From Bryum argenteum (Eukaryota > Streptophyta > Bryopsida > Bryales > Bryaceae), in the NCBI GenBank assembly GCA_037043015.1, contig CM073323.1:17617758-17681757 (forward strand): a stretch of 64,000 nt of DNA, read 5' to 3'. A program made the position numbers and the translations under genes. Shown piece after piece: positions 1-11,875 of the stretch. How positions within the stretch are numbered: the stretch's first letter is position 1; each line of letters starts with the position of its first letter. The notes below the pieces were generated by a model. That model worked only from the letters and a program-made list of their open reading frames with translations. It was not told the DNA's origin and searched no databases.

Positions 1-1596
1 CTTTACTGTCGGTATAGATTGTTAAGCTTGATTTTCTAGTCCTTTTACGAGGTTTGAGTTTCTTCCGTACTGATCTTAAGACAACGGAACGATCTGCGAT
101 GCTGCTTACAAGCTTTTGTTTTGATTTTTTTTTGTTCATGAGGTGCGTCGGTTTCGGTTTTCGGACTTACTGTTTTCGAAAGTTTCTAACATGCGTTTTT
201 TGGAAGCCGATAACGTTAAAGCGTTAGTTTCTCATGCAACGGATAGCGTATGATTTGGCTTCGTGTTTTGTAGTCGGAGAGGGCCATTTGCGCGACATTC
301 AAGCAGTTGTAGAGGGGAAGGTACTGACGGTGGCGAAAGAGTGAATGTTAGCGCATTAGTTTGGAATGGACTAGTAATTTATTACATTACGCCCTGTGAT
401 CTTCTTATGCGATGGCTAATCAATGTGAGATATAGATTGAAATTGGCCATTTCAGGGAAGAGAAGGTTGTACACGAGGGCTTCAGTGAAGCAGTTGCATT
501 TTGCTAGTCTGCGGCCTAGTACTCAATCAGTTCTTCGAGACTTTCCTCTTGGCAGCAGCAATGCCTCTCAGAGACCACCTTCCCCCGCCGATTAGAGGCT
601 GCCTCGGTGCTGTGAGTGAACCTTCAGCACTTGATTATGGCCTTTCTTTGACTTCCCGCAAATTGTTAAAGTGGAATAACTGTAATCTGGTTATGTGCCT
701 CCGGCTTAAATATTTGCGTTTTCATAGTGTATAGTGTCGTGCGTGTCTGCTCTCGGGAGTCGGCAATCCGATTGCAGCAGAAATGAGAACGAAAACGTCT
801 GCTTTTTGCGTTAACATACGCTGCCGGATTGTCTCTGTAATTTAATGTCATGATAATGAGCAACTCCATTATCCTTCGGAATGTCTGAGCATAATAGCTG
901 TGAGTAATGTACCCTCTCAGAGGTTGTACTTTCGCTGACATAATGCTTTTACGCTGTGTGCAGCTAGCCAAAAGATGGCTAAGCTTCTTTATGCCTCAGG
1001 TGTGCACTGTCATCCGAACTTCGATAATAATCCTCCCTCAATTAACTTGGCCAATGTTACTAAAGTCATCGTGACGTCCATTCCATTCCATTCAATTACA
1101 GCCTAAGTTGGTCCACCCTAAACTGCTTCCACATGTTTTTATTGAAGTACAGTCCAGCACTTGGTTACACTAGTACTTAGTTTGTTGGTCTGAACCAGAA
1201 CGATTTGGGAAGAGCGTCTGGCTATCTTTCTTCTTACCTTCTTTCTCCCGTCCTGTAGTTTTCTTCTTGTATCACGACTCTGACTGTGTCGGGCGTTAGC
1301 GGCTGTTTGTTCATGTACTGAGCACTGTTTTGCTTATTGTGAGAATTCCTAATACTTCTGTTCACAATTTTCAAGGAAAAAGTATATCACACCGTCGCCT
1401 AGCTTCTCGAAAATATTGTTGTTTTCGAAGATATGGTGTCGGATTTGTTCTCTCCAATATTCTTCCTCTCCAGTTTCCTCCCCTATATTGTGCTTTCCTG
1501 ATCGGACTTATTTTACATCCTGTACAGTCCATGTTTCCCTGTGTTACCATGTATAGGAATGTCACATGAATCATTTTCCTTTCCTGTGGTGTGCAG
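1..1596. other. Upstream region of the PP2C gene, no coding gene seen
   Basis: No open frame here resembles a known protein. The last bases before the PP2C start codon (about 1571-1596) form a pyrimidine-rich tract ending in CAG directly before the ATG, which looks like a 3' splice site. The PP2C transcript may therefore begin with a non-coding exon somewhere in this stretch and have a 5'-UTR intron. The promoter position cannot be fixed from sequence alone. Confidence 0.4.
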
Positions 1597-2881
1597 ATGG
1601 CTTCAGGTGAACAAACGATCGCATTTGGTCATCATACGATCAAAGGCAAATCACGGCATCTTATGGAAGATTACTACGTTGCTGAAGTGAGGAAGGTGAA
1701 AGACCAGGATCTTGGACTCTTCGCAATTTATGACGGTCATCTGGGTCATCTTGTGGCTGAATACTTGCAGCGAAATCTCTTCGACAATATAATCAAAGAA
1801 GTAAGTCTCATCTTGTTTTCGCATGTTTGCAATTGATTTGGACAGCCATGTACGAGGGACCCACTTATTATGAAATGGATAGTTGCTGTAAATTGGTTAA
1901 GACTGCATGTATCATGGTTGGAAGTTTAGTCTTACTCAGAGATGGTTCTTGTAATAGCTCACCTAAGTGTTGAGCATCCGTTTCTGATCACGCATCTGAT
2001 TCTTTTTAATCGTGAATAATTCTGCAGACTGATTTCCCCAACGATCCTAAGCTAGCCATCCAAAAAGCCTACAAGATGACGGATGAGGACATTCTTTTGA
2101 ACGCACCTAAGCTCGGACCCGGAGGTTCCACGGCCGTGACAGCAATTCTTATCGATTCCAAGGATTTGTATGTTGCCAATGTTGGGGATTCGAGGGCTGT
2201 TATCTCCAAGGCGGGGAGAGCGGAGCAAATGTCTGTTGATCACGAACCTGGGAATGAGGCTGAAAAGGGAAAGATTGAAGAGAAAGGTGGCTTCGTTTCG
2301 AACATGCCAGGTACTTCGTTGGAATTGGTGTTTATTATTCTCGTTCGAAGCCAGGTCTACAACGGTAAAACAGAGGGCTGTAGGCTTAGTCAATCCATGA
2401 TTTCTCCGATGGATTAACTGGAGTTCAGTGAGGGCTTGTTTCGTACCGGAAACTTGTGATCGACATACTAGGCGTCGGACATTAATATTCTAGCTTTTGT
2501 GGTGGTCCCGTACATTACATTAGTCTCTGTGGGCTCACGCACGATATTTTAACTTTTGGCCCGGTGTTGTTTTGTGTAGGAGACGTTCCAAGAGTTGATG
2601 GCCAACTTGCAGTTGCCCGGGCATTTGGCGATAAGAGCTTGAAGGTTCACTTGAGCTCTGTACCTGATATCAAAGTGGAGGTAGTCGACGAGACAACGGA
2701 GTATCTCATTCTAGCCAGTGACGGCCTCTGGAAGGTGATGAATAACCAAGAAGCGGTGGACTTGGTGAAGAAGGTCAAAGATCCAATGGCTGCAGCTAAG
2801 CAGCTTGCTCAGGAAGCGGCGAACCGCAAGAGCAAGGACGACATCTCCTGCATTGTCGTTCGATTCCCAGGAGCACAGTGA
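1597..2881 (+). CDS. Protein phosphatase 2C, small clade-F-like type (three exons)
   Basis: This gene encodes a Mg/Mn-dependent Ser/Thr protein phosphatase that removes phosphate from target proteins, usually in stress or hormone signalling. Coding exons are 1597-1800, 2028-2310 and 2580-2881, each bounded by GT-AG, giving about 262 residues, close to the ~280 residues of small plant PP2Cs. Visible PP2C motifs, in order, are MEDYYVAE, FAIYDGHLGH (metal-binding Asp), GGSTAVTAIL, ANVGDSRAV, DVPRVDGQLAVARAFGD, LILASDGLWKV and KSKDDISCIVV. The aspartates that bind the two metals are therefore present and the enzyme should be active. No signal peptide or membrane segment is seen, so it is probably cytosolic or nuclear. 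The start is the first ATG of the frame and lies directly after a CAG that may be a splice acceptor. The protein resembles the Arabidopsis PIA1/At1g34750 group by eye; the exact substrate is unknown. Confidence 0.93.
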
Positions 2882-3613
2882 TTGATGATGCCAGCCCGTC
2901 CCATCTCGTGCATATATATAATCCTTGTATATTCTCGGCCTTCCTTACTTTTATTCAGCAATTATTCTGCTTTAGCGGTTGGAAATTCCTTGCACATGCT
3001 TACGTCTCATCCTAACAGTAAGTATATGAAAGAAACTAGGGATACATTTAAGTGCCTTCGCGACGCACCTCGCATATTTATGTCTCTAAACCTTGACTTT
3101 TGTGAAAACGTTCCCCATAATATTGTGATTGGTTTTTTCATTCCAGGTTTTTTCTCATGATATGGGATCCTTAGGACTTCTCTCTTCGGTATAGGACGTC
3201 ACTGTTTGATGATGAGAGAATTTTAAGATCTTGGAAGCTGTAAGCAAGCATGAGCGGAGAGGGAAGGTGTAACCATGTTCATCAATAGGTGCATTGTGGT
3301 CCTGGCTCATGGTCTCGAGTACGCTCGAGGTTGACTCTAGTGCCCCCGTGGAACTGTTAACCTCACAGCAGCACCGTAATCTGTACACCAACCATGATTG
3401 AGTATCGTGCTTTGATTACTCAACAAGGTTAATAATCACGTAATCTGCACACTAACTATGATTCTACAGTACTTCAACTTTCATTCTTGATGGATTTTGT
3501 TTTAGACAATGGAACTCAGATAACCTTACACTCATTAGAGTTGAACCTAAGAGAGAAACCACTAGAAACTTTAGTCAACTTAAAATGCATCTCTCTTTGT
3601 AGATTTTGTATCC
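2882..3613. other. Intergenic region after PP2C
   Basis: This stretch holds the presumed 3' UTR of the PP2C gene and AT-rich sequence. I see no gene in it. The frame at 3155-3391 (minus) has no recognisable protein character. Confidence 0.4.
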
Positions 3614-3616
3614 TTA

Positions 3617-4045
3617 AGGTACATTCCCACTTGGCCTTAGAGGTGGTGTTAGAAGGTGGTCTTATCTCCTTAAAAGAGTGTGTGTCCACACCTACATTCT
3701 TTAGTAATTACCAATCCTACATGGATGCCCACATGGCACACTCTAAAACTTGGAGGACAAAAAAAATATTAGCTAGTATTTGGGAGGACAAAAGATAGTT
3801 GAGCATTAGTAGGCAAGTGTTAAGGAAGCACCACAATTAAAAATATTCTCAAGTTTTGAAGACTTAAGAGTGGTCTTAGTTAATGGGGCGTTTGAGGAGC
3901 CATTATGTAATTGAGGCTACTTTTCAAGACACTTTTCCAAGCCTCATTGATGAGGCCTTCCCTAAGAATAAGGAATTTCCCCAAAATTGTGGAGGTCTTA
4001 AGTTTTAATGTATGCTCTTATCAAAGGCCAGGTGGGAAGGGGTCT
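3617..4045. mobile_element. TTA-flanked MITE (PIF/Harbinger type), copy 1
   Basis: The 429-bp element is flanked on both sides by TTA (3614-3616 and 4046-4048). It starts AGGTACATTCCCACTTGGCC and ends with the approximate reverse complement, AAGGCCAGGTGGGAAGGGGTCT, so it has terminal inverted repeats of about 22 bp. A 3-bp TTA duplication with such ends is typical of PIF/Harbinger MITEs. A second copy of the same length lies at 38737-39165. The open frame crossing it (3487-3798) is accidental. Confidence 0.85.
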
Positions 4046-4048
4046 TTA

Positions 4049-6143
4049 GTTGATAGCATTAAATCTCAAGATGAAGATGGGAAATAAGCATTCATGAATT
4101 ACAAACAACTCTTGAACTGATCAAAGAGTTGTTTTTTCTTACACAAATCGCACAATGGCGCACAAGAATTCCTAAAATTATTCAAGGCACTAACAACATG
4201 GGTCTATAGAGAAATGTGCACCTGGTAACCAAGAGGAGAGCATGAAACTTTGTAGTGTGAGTATAGAACGTATGGAATTGTAAAGAGAAGAAGAACTCCA
4301 ACCTTATTTGAGGTGGGTGTGAATGGAGTGTCCGTTCAACCTACTTGGATGCATGCTTGGAGGTCATTAACACCGATGGTGAGACTGCTACCTCTCTTGG
4401 AGTGAACATTATACTAGTTCCTACCTAAGGTAGCGACACCCATAACCATCCGACTAAGCAAATATGGTTGGTTACAACCACCAAGGAAGCTTGAAAAAAA
4501 TATGTACAGATTAGCAATTGGGACTGAAAAATATTTGCTGTGAGAGATGAGGTTTTGTGACGAGAGTGAATTTATAAGAATATTTCAAAGTACAAAATGA
4601 ACATACTTATATGCTTGTCCATAGGTGGAGCTAAAAATGACCACCACTGAAGTGTTTGTTGTCCTGTAGCGGCTTAAAACCAAGAAAGATAGTTCCTATA
4701 AAAGTTAAATGGGGAATTGAAAAACGTCCCACCGTGGTTCAAAATTCCAAGCTTTGGATAAGCAAAAACTACCAGTAGAGGAAGAAAATGCTGGCCCCTC
4801 CAATCCCTTCACCAAGCACTAGTAACGAATAAACCAAAAGTCAAGGCACATAACACCGCCATCCAAAGACATAGAAGTGTGACTTTTCTCCCCTTGGAAT
4901 GCACCTTTAAACCAGTAATTAGTCCATTAATTTGCCATGCAAATCACTCCAAACCAACCGCTCAACCACCTCTCAATATTATTTCATTAAAACACTATGC
5001 AGTTTACAACATGACATACAACATCCATTTCCAACCATGACATGCACATTACAACATGACATACAACATTCATTTCCAACCATGACATGCACTTTAGAAC
5101 ACGACATACAACATCCATTTCCAACCAATTGGCACTAAAGCACCCTTTAATGTACACCCATTACCGTCCCTTTTTCACAACAGTCAGCTATGGGTCTAAA
5201 AAGGTCAGCAATAGGTACACTTATAGGGCACGCCAATGGGGACAGGGATGCGTATGGGTGTCGCTACCTTAGTGCTTGAGAAATAAACGACTTGGTATTG
5301 CCCCAAAGGACTCTGAGGTACCCATATGACCAGGTCCATCCAAAATTGCAACTATTAAGTGAGGTTGTTTGGTGAAGCGGCAAGTAATTGTCCTCGTTAT
5401 AAGCAAACTTACTACATAATTCCTAAAATGTAAATACTACGGTTCAGGTCTTAAAATCATAACAAGATTTGAAATCAATTTACGTCAATGGTAGCAATGT
5501 CCATAACTTTACAACTTTGTTTCTATTCAATTCGATGGTTTGATAATAAGAAAGTGAAATTGCAACCAACATGTAATTGAGTTAGTACATTATGCATAAA
5601 TGAGTTATTTGGGTATGCTATGCACAGAGCTACTGAAAGTGAATTCAAATAAACTGTATTTAATAAATTCAATATTTTTTTTCAAATTTTGAGTATGAAA
5701 ATGGGATCTGCGACCCCAATTTACCATTGGATGTGTCCCATGATGACATTGGTGACATCAACAACAAAAATTTAGGGGGCAAATTTACTCTCAAATCATT
5801 TTATGCGGGCAGGGTTTTGTGGGCGGGCAGTGGGGCGTAGGTCCTCCACTGTCCCGCCCTTAGAGGCGAGGTGTGCCATCACAACAATAATAAATTATCC
5901 AAAGTAGTGTTCTGTAAAGTATGAGGATGAAAATTTAATCACGTGCGACACCATTTTGGGTATATGTATTGCATAGGGTTTCATTACATCTAAGTAGAAA
6001 AAGATGCAAAAATATTGAGTGTTTATTTGGAAGAAGAACAATGAGTGTTTGAATGGCAAGGCAATTTATTACTTCTAAAGATTTGATTATAGATGGGATT
6101 ATAGACCCAAAATTACTCCAATCTACAACCTTAAACTCAAATT
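4049..6143. other. AT-rich intergenic DNA with repeat fragments
   Basis: No gene is supported. The stretch holds a three-copy 45-bp tandem repeat (5004-5130) and fragments related to the repeat at 40085-40395, for example around 5270-5350 (a piece reading roughly GAGGTACCCATA is shared). A short GC-rich patch lies at 5810-5880. The rest looks like decayed mobile DNA. Confidence 0.4.
5004..5130. repeat. 45-bp tandem repeat, about 2.8 copies
   Basis: Three successive units share the core ACATACAACATCCATTTCC with a few substitutions; the unit is 45 bp. Because 45 is a multiple of three, the repeat creates an artificial open frame with a 15-residue repeat. Nothing suggests that it is expressed. 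Confidence 0.75.
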
Positions 6144-6147
6144 TTAA

Positions 6148-6725
6148 CCCCTAAAGATCCAAGAGGACCAAATTGGGCTTTTGCTATTTTGGGCAGCTTA
6201 GATGAATAGGTTAAAAGTAATATTTTTGCCTAAATTTTTTAATGGGTGCTCCCTATACTGCAAAGTGTATGTGGTAAAATTTACAAAGCCAAATTCCAAT
6301 TTTTGAGTCTTCTACAACAATTCTTGGTTTGCGAGCCGAACTGGGGCAGTTTAAATTTAGTATTTTTTTGAATTTTTTTTTTGGAAATATGTTCATGACC
6401 AAATCACTACTTAAGTTCCAAAGGGCCCCAAGTCAAAAAGTGTACCAATTTTACAAGGGCAGCCTCCAAAAGTGTCAAAAATAATCTCAACAATGCCCAA
6501 AAAAACTTCGTAGACAAACTTTGGATGTTATAATCTCTCAAATGGTAAACATCCAACGGTCAATTTTTATATTAGATACTGAAAATTGGCTTAGGTACAA
6601 GATCTTACGGTTGGAAGTTAAGAAAAGAATAAAAAAATTGTTTCGCACCCCTTGAAGTGCATAGAGGTAGAGAATTGGAGTTTTGAGGTTTTAAGCTCCC
6701 AAAAACACCCAAGGATCTTTAGGGG
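6148..6725. mobile_element. TTAA-flanked MITE, family 1 (piggyBac-like ends)
   Basis: The element starts CCCCTAAAGATCC and ends GGATCTTTAGGGG, a perfect 13-bp inverted repeat. It is flanked by TTAA on both sides (6144-6147 and 6726-6729). It is 578 bp long and has no coding frame. Related sequence occurs at 46440-46990, 48120-48430, 52200-52335 and 63775-64000. Ends beginning CCC with TTAA duplications are the hallmark of the piggyBac superfamily. No transposase is present, so the assignment is by ends only. Confidence 0.8.
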
Positions 6726-6834
6726 TTAAACTACAAAACCAAACTTGAAAATTACCTTTTCTTTTCCCTATGAAATCCACTTACCGTGTAAGCACGAGAA
6801 CCTAGCTGTATCCACCACGCTTGTAAAGAGAGCC

Positions 6835-6930
6835 TATCCCGTGGGCATAGCATCAAGAGTATGTAGAACGGGCATTTTACTCACGCCAGGCCTACAAGGG
6901 TTTGGTTTTCTTATTTATTTATTTAAAGAG
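6835..6930. repeat. Dispersed repeat fragment shared with 34840-34925
   Basis: The stretch has the order CCCGTGGGCATA, then GAACGGGCAT, then CTCACGCCA. A similar order (CCTGTGGGCATA, GAACGGACAT, TTCACGCCA) occurs at 34840-34925. Both are probably remnants of the same unclassified mobile element. Confidence 0.5.
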
Positions 6931-6989
6931 AGCCACATCGAAAAGTTAAAATTAGTGAAAAAGTAAAAGTCATGTATATAGTTGAGTAA

Positions 6990-7844
<855 letters not shown>

Positions 7845-8831
7845 AGGAACTCTGTGCAGATTTACCCAAGGAGTAGTTTTAGTGAATCGCTGAGTTCCGC
7901 TTCAGGGATGACAGGGGTTTCAGTGCACCAGGCTACGGATGAATATCCTTTGGTGTTTTTCTGGTGGCTTTGATGGCGGCGAGAAACTTTGAGGATCTTT
8001 ATTTTAGTAGTAGTATAATTATCTGTCTTCTGTGTCTTGCGTGGTTAGAGACTGTTGTGAAGCAGCTTTAGATTCTTCCCTTATACATGAAGGGCTAGTT
8101 TCTAACCAATTGCAATTGCATCTTGCAGTCTATAAAATTTGTCCGACTCTTCTCTTATCTTTCATGCTCTCTGCCCCGATTAAGATGCGATCGTTCACTT
8201 AGTGTTTGTCATGGGGATTCGGAGTGTTAGGTGGATTCCATTCCTCATACATTTCTTTACCGTAAATAACATGGAATAATATTATGAAGTAAAGTTGTTG
8301 AAACTTACACAAGGGTGGGAGAGGTATAGCAAGTCCGATGCGAGCATCACAAACTTTGAGAATTGGTCCATGAGATCGGGTTAACGATTTCCAAAGCACT
8401 ACTCTTGGTGAGTGCTACAATTGAGTGTCTTAATTGTTGGTGCCCCCTTACACACCCAATTTTCAGTTGGTATCGAACGAGTTATTCCCCCTATCTGGTC
8501 CGAGGGACGTAATCAGTGTTCTGTAGAAATTTAATGCAAAGCAAGCTCTAGGTAGAGATTCTGTGATCTAGATGTTCGAAAGTATCATTGCGTGGAAGTG
8601 AAGGAACTGACAAGTCAGTTGTATTTGAACATTCCGGAGGAGCTGATAGAAAGTGCAACATATCGGAGGAGTCACATTAACTCGTGCGCATTTCTAATAT
8701 TTACACGATGGATCAATGAATCACTAGGAGAGATCTCTTGTAATTTTGCTTCAGAACAAAGTCACGTTCATATCAAACAGGCTTCAAATTCATACGAAAA
8801 ATTGCTTGATTCTTCCGCTACTCCATTATCG
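7845..8831. other. Intergenic space between two convergent genes
   Basis: This region holds the presumed 3' ends of RPS27 (plus) and of the SUI1-domain gene (minus). The open frame at 8592-8864 (plus) overlaps the last exon of the minus-strand gene and has no protein character of its own. Nothing else is seen. Confidence 0.4.
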
Positions 8832-9506
8832 TCATCGCCCCGACTTTTTGGCTTGAAACCCTAACTTGAGCAGCTCCTCCACCAGCTTCACAGAGTGATC
8901 ACCCTGGACGACCAAATGAAGTTAACATAAACTGGTGTACTGAGCCCGAATTATCATTGCGACAGGAGAGAAGTGACGATACACAAACCTGGATAACGAT
9001 TTCACCGTCTTTCACTGCACCACCAGACCCCATTTTCACTTTCAAGCTCTTGCAAAGCAATTCTAGCGACTCCATTCGAAACTGCAAGCCTTTGATCACG
9101 GTCACGGTTTTCCCACCTCGTCCCCGCTTGGTGGCTTCCACTATGAGGTTCTGTTGTTCCGGTTTCACATCAGCAGCATACTGCACACCCAGAAGACTCA
9201 ATCAATGTGGAACTGGTTGCTAAGAGAGATGAAGAGAGATTCAGGAGAGGTGATTACTGCAGGAGGAGAAGGCGAAGGCGGTGCTGATTCTCTGTGCTTG
9301 GCCTTCTTGGGCTCCGCGGGTGTGGAGGTGCGCAAAACTCGAACTTCGTCCCATCCCCCGCGTGTGGCAGCTCCGATGTCGATGAAATTGGGCTGTCTCT
9401 TGTTATCTCCTGCGTAAATCCTCACCACACGGCGCTGAGAGCTCCAACCACGGCGCACACCTGCTGCTGCTAGAAACTCTGGTGGGGATTTAACTAGGAG
9501 CTGCAT
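8832..9506 (-). CDS. SUI1/YciH-family translation factor, probably organellar (three exons)
   Basis: The gene is read on the minus strand. Exons are 9506-9258, 9180-8989 and 8903-8832, with GT-AG borders and matching phases, giving about 170 residues. Residues ~84-170 form a SUI1 domain: RGRGGKTVTVIKGLQ, then LLCKSLKVKMGSGGAVKDGE, then GDHSVKLVEELLKLGF. SUI1-domain proteins (eIF1, bacterial YciH) act at the initiation step of translation, in start-codon selection. The first 83 residues are rich in Arg, Ser and Pro and poor in acidic residues at the start, as expected of a chloroplast or mitochondrial targeting sequence. This suggests the YciH-like organelle form rather than cytosolic eIF1, which is ~113 residues and lacks such an extension. 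The first ATG of the exon-1 frame (9506) is taken as the start. Organelle targeting is an inference. Confidence 0.88.
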
Positions 9507-11871
9507 CGTGAAAAGCAAGTTGAGGTCTCCGATTCTGCTGCTATTTGCTATCAAGCTCCACGCTCATCGATACACCGAAAACTCCATGACTCGAAGCACG
9601 AATCTGAATCACTAAGAATGTGGCCCATGGTTGTGTGGACCAACAAATCTTGTTGCCTCCAAGTTTATCATCAGAATACCTTCGCTGCGGAATTGAAGGT
9701 AAGGTACTTACGCTCAATGCACACTCGTGGTCGGAGGCTCCCAAGCTCATTGGGGTAGTGCCTAAAGGAATTCATTTTGAAAATGTTTGTAGTATGCGTG
9801 AGATTGGACCAATTGGAATCATAACTTTTTCGATGAGTTAGTTAAATCTATAGGTGTACCAGAGATGGCTCGTTTTAGAATAAGTACCTTGGGTGTATTA
9901 AAAGTTGAAGTTGGAAGTTGAAATCTACCTCCTTCTTGGATATAAGGGAGAGTGCTCAAACCTGGAGTAGTATCAATAATGGAGCATTAGGTTTTTTCAA
10001 CCGGAGGTATGTAATAGCTTCACATGTCAACGATAGCATGTACTCATGGCAAACATTGTAGGGTGCAAATCTAGGGCACCATTCTAGAGTCACCTATGAG
10101 ACATTGCAAATACTACCACCCTCCAACTTTCACCTTGTTCATCTCATCCTTCTCTTATTTTTTTTCTAGATTTTGAAATACCCACATCATTTTAAAACAC
10201 CACGGGTGAAAACATATGTGTACATAACTACAATGGTATATGTTCTTTTTTTTTATGAGTTGGCTAAATACAAATTTTTTGGCAACTTGTAACTGTAAAG
10301 TGCCATTCTATATAGGAGAGAAAGTGGAGGTAATAAAACCAACCTGCTAAGTGACATGAGCTTATTACAAATAATCAAACATTATGATACACAAATGCCT
10401 ACACCAAATTTACCTAATGTTGGTTATATTGACCTTTACCCTTAAGAAATCAGATTCATCCAATCTACCTAATGTTGCTTAAAATGCTTTTCATCTCTAA
10501 GTATTCAAATTCATTGGGTTTATTGAAGGACACAATAATATTGTTTTTCAAGAAAGTTACCAAATCAAAAATCATCTCATGATACTATTCATTCACGGGT
10601 AAGATCTTGAAGTTAGCTTATAATTACGGGAGATTCGTGTCTTGGATCATAAGAAGTGAATGTAGATTGGAAAACTATAAGGTTTGACCAAATAACTTTG
10701 GTAGTTTGTCCAATTTGAAACATGCTTTATTAGACTTGATTCAACTTACTATATTTGTGTCTATTTGACTTTCTCAAAATCTTGTCATCATATGATGCAA
10801 CACCTCTTCCATGCTAATATGCAAAACATTTGTTTTTCCAGTAGCATTTGAGGCTTCTACTATTTCTACTCATTCCATAAAAAGAAAAAGTCTAGTTTGC
10901 GAGGTTGGTTAGAATAAACGACTATAATTCTTATACTATTAAGTGAATATTTGTCAAATGTTCAGCTATGCTAGGACCAACAAACCGATACCCGATGAGA
11001 GGTGATGACTCGTATGTAGTAGAAGAGATAGAAAGAGCCATTAGATTTAGTTCAACATGTTGGATGAATGGAAACATTCATTACGATTTCTCATCCACTG
11101 GGGGTTTCATCTCGTGATTGTGACTTCCTCTTATGTTGTTACTCGGTAGGTAAGGTTGTCTTTGTTGTTTTGAGTCACCAGCGTAGACAGTGCATGGGAG
11201 CAGCTAGTTGAAGGTGTATAGCATCGAGCAAGAAGATCAGAGAGTGCGATCAGTGCAGAGTATATAAATGAACTTTTATGAATACATTAAGCATCTGTTT
11301 CCATCAATGTGAGCGTATGTTTCATTTGTTTCACTTAGTTTTATAACAACATAGGTAGCCACAACTACGCAACCAAGCCTAACATCTTGTCAAGCCTGAC
11401 TCTATGTATACTCCTCCTCCAATTGAGAGGTGGGTTGCTTTTCATTTTATCTATAATTTCTCTCTCCACAAGCGACTGCTACTCTTGTTTGTTATGTCTT
11501 GTTGACTGATTGTTTGACATTGTGATGTCTTGTAGTCTGTTGACTTAAGCTTATTAGTCAAGAATGGCTAGGACTTCATAAGTTTGAGGATCTTCAGCAC
11601 TAGTAAGTGTGTACCTTGCTTTAGTTGAGTCAACTAGTTAGCTTGTTAACCTCCTTTCTAGTCGATTCGAAGATTCTTTCCTATTGTCATTGCTTGTGTC
11701 GACTATTCGACCGATTGCCACAGAGGAGTGAACAATAAAAATCATCACCACATATACGTTAGAGATGGTTCCTAAAAATTTACCCACAACAAATACTAGG
11801 CATATATTTATATAGACTAAGTTAACTATGAGTTTATAGAACAAATCCTCACATTCAAGGTAAAGCACTAG
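9507..11871. other. AT-rich intergenic DNA, no gene seen
   Basis: The first 300 bp probably contain the promoter of the SUI1-type gene. The remainder is AT-rich with no recognisable protein. Around 11640-11868 a minus-strand frame of 76 codons has low-complexity, hydrophobic composition and no family resemblance. Confidence 0.4.
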
Positions 11872-11875
11872 TTAA

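Noticed and set aside
3487-3798. 103-codon plus-strand frame
   Set aside because: Most of it lies inside the 429-bp MITE and its second part is duplicated as part of that MITE at 38737-39165.
9541-9554. Upstream TTG start for the SUI1-type protein
   Set aside because: The open frame extends to 9554 only by counting TTG as a start; the first ATG at 9506 is used.
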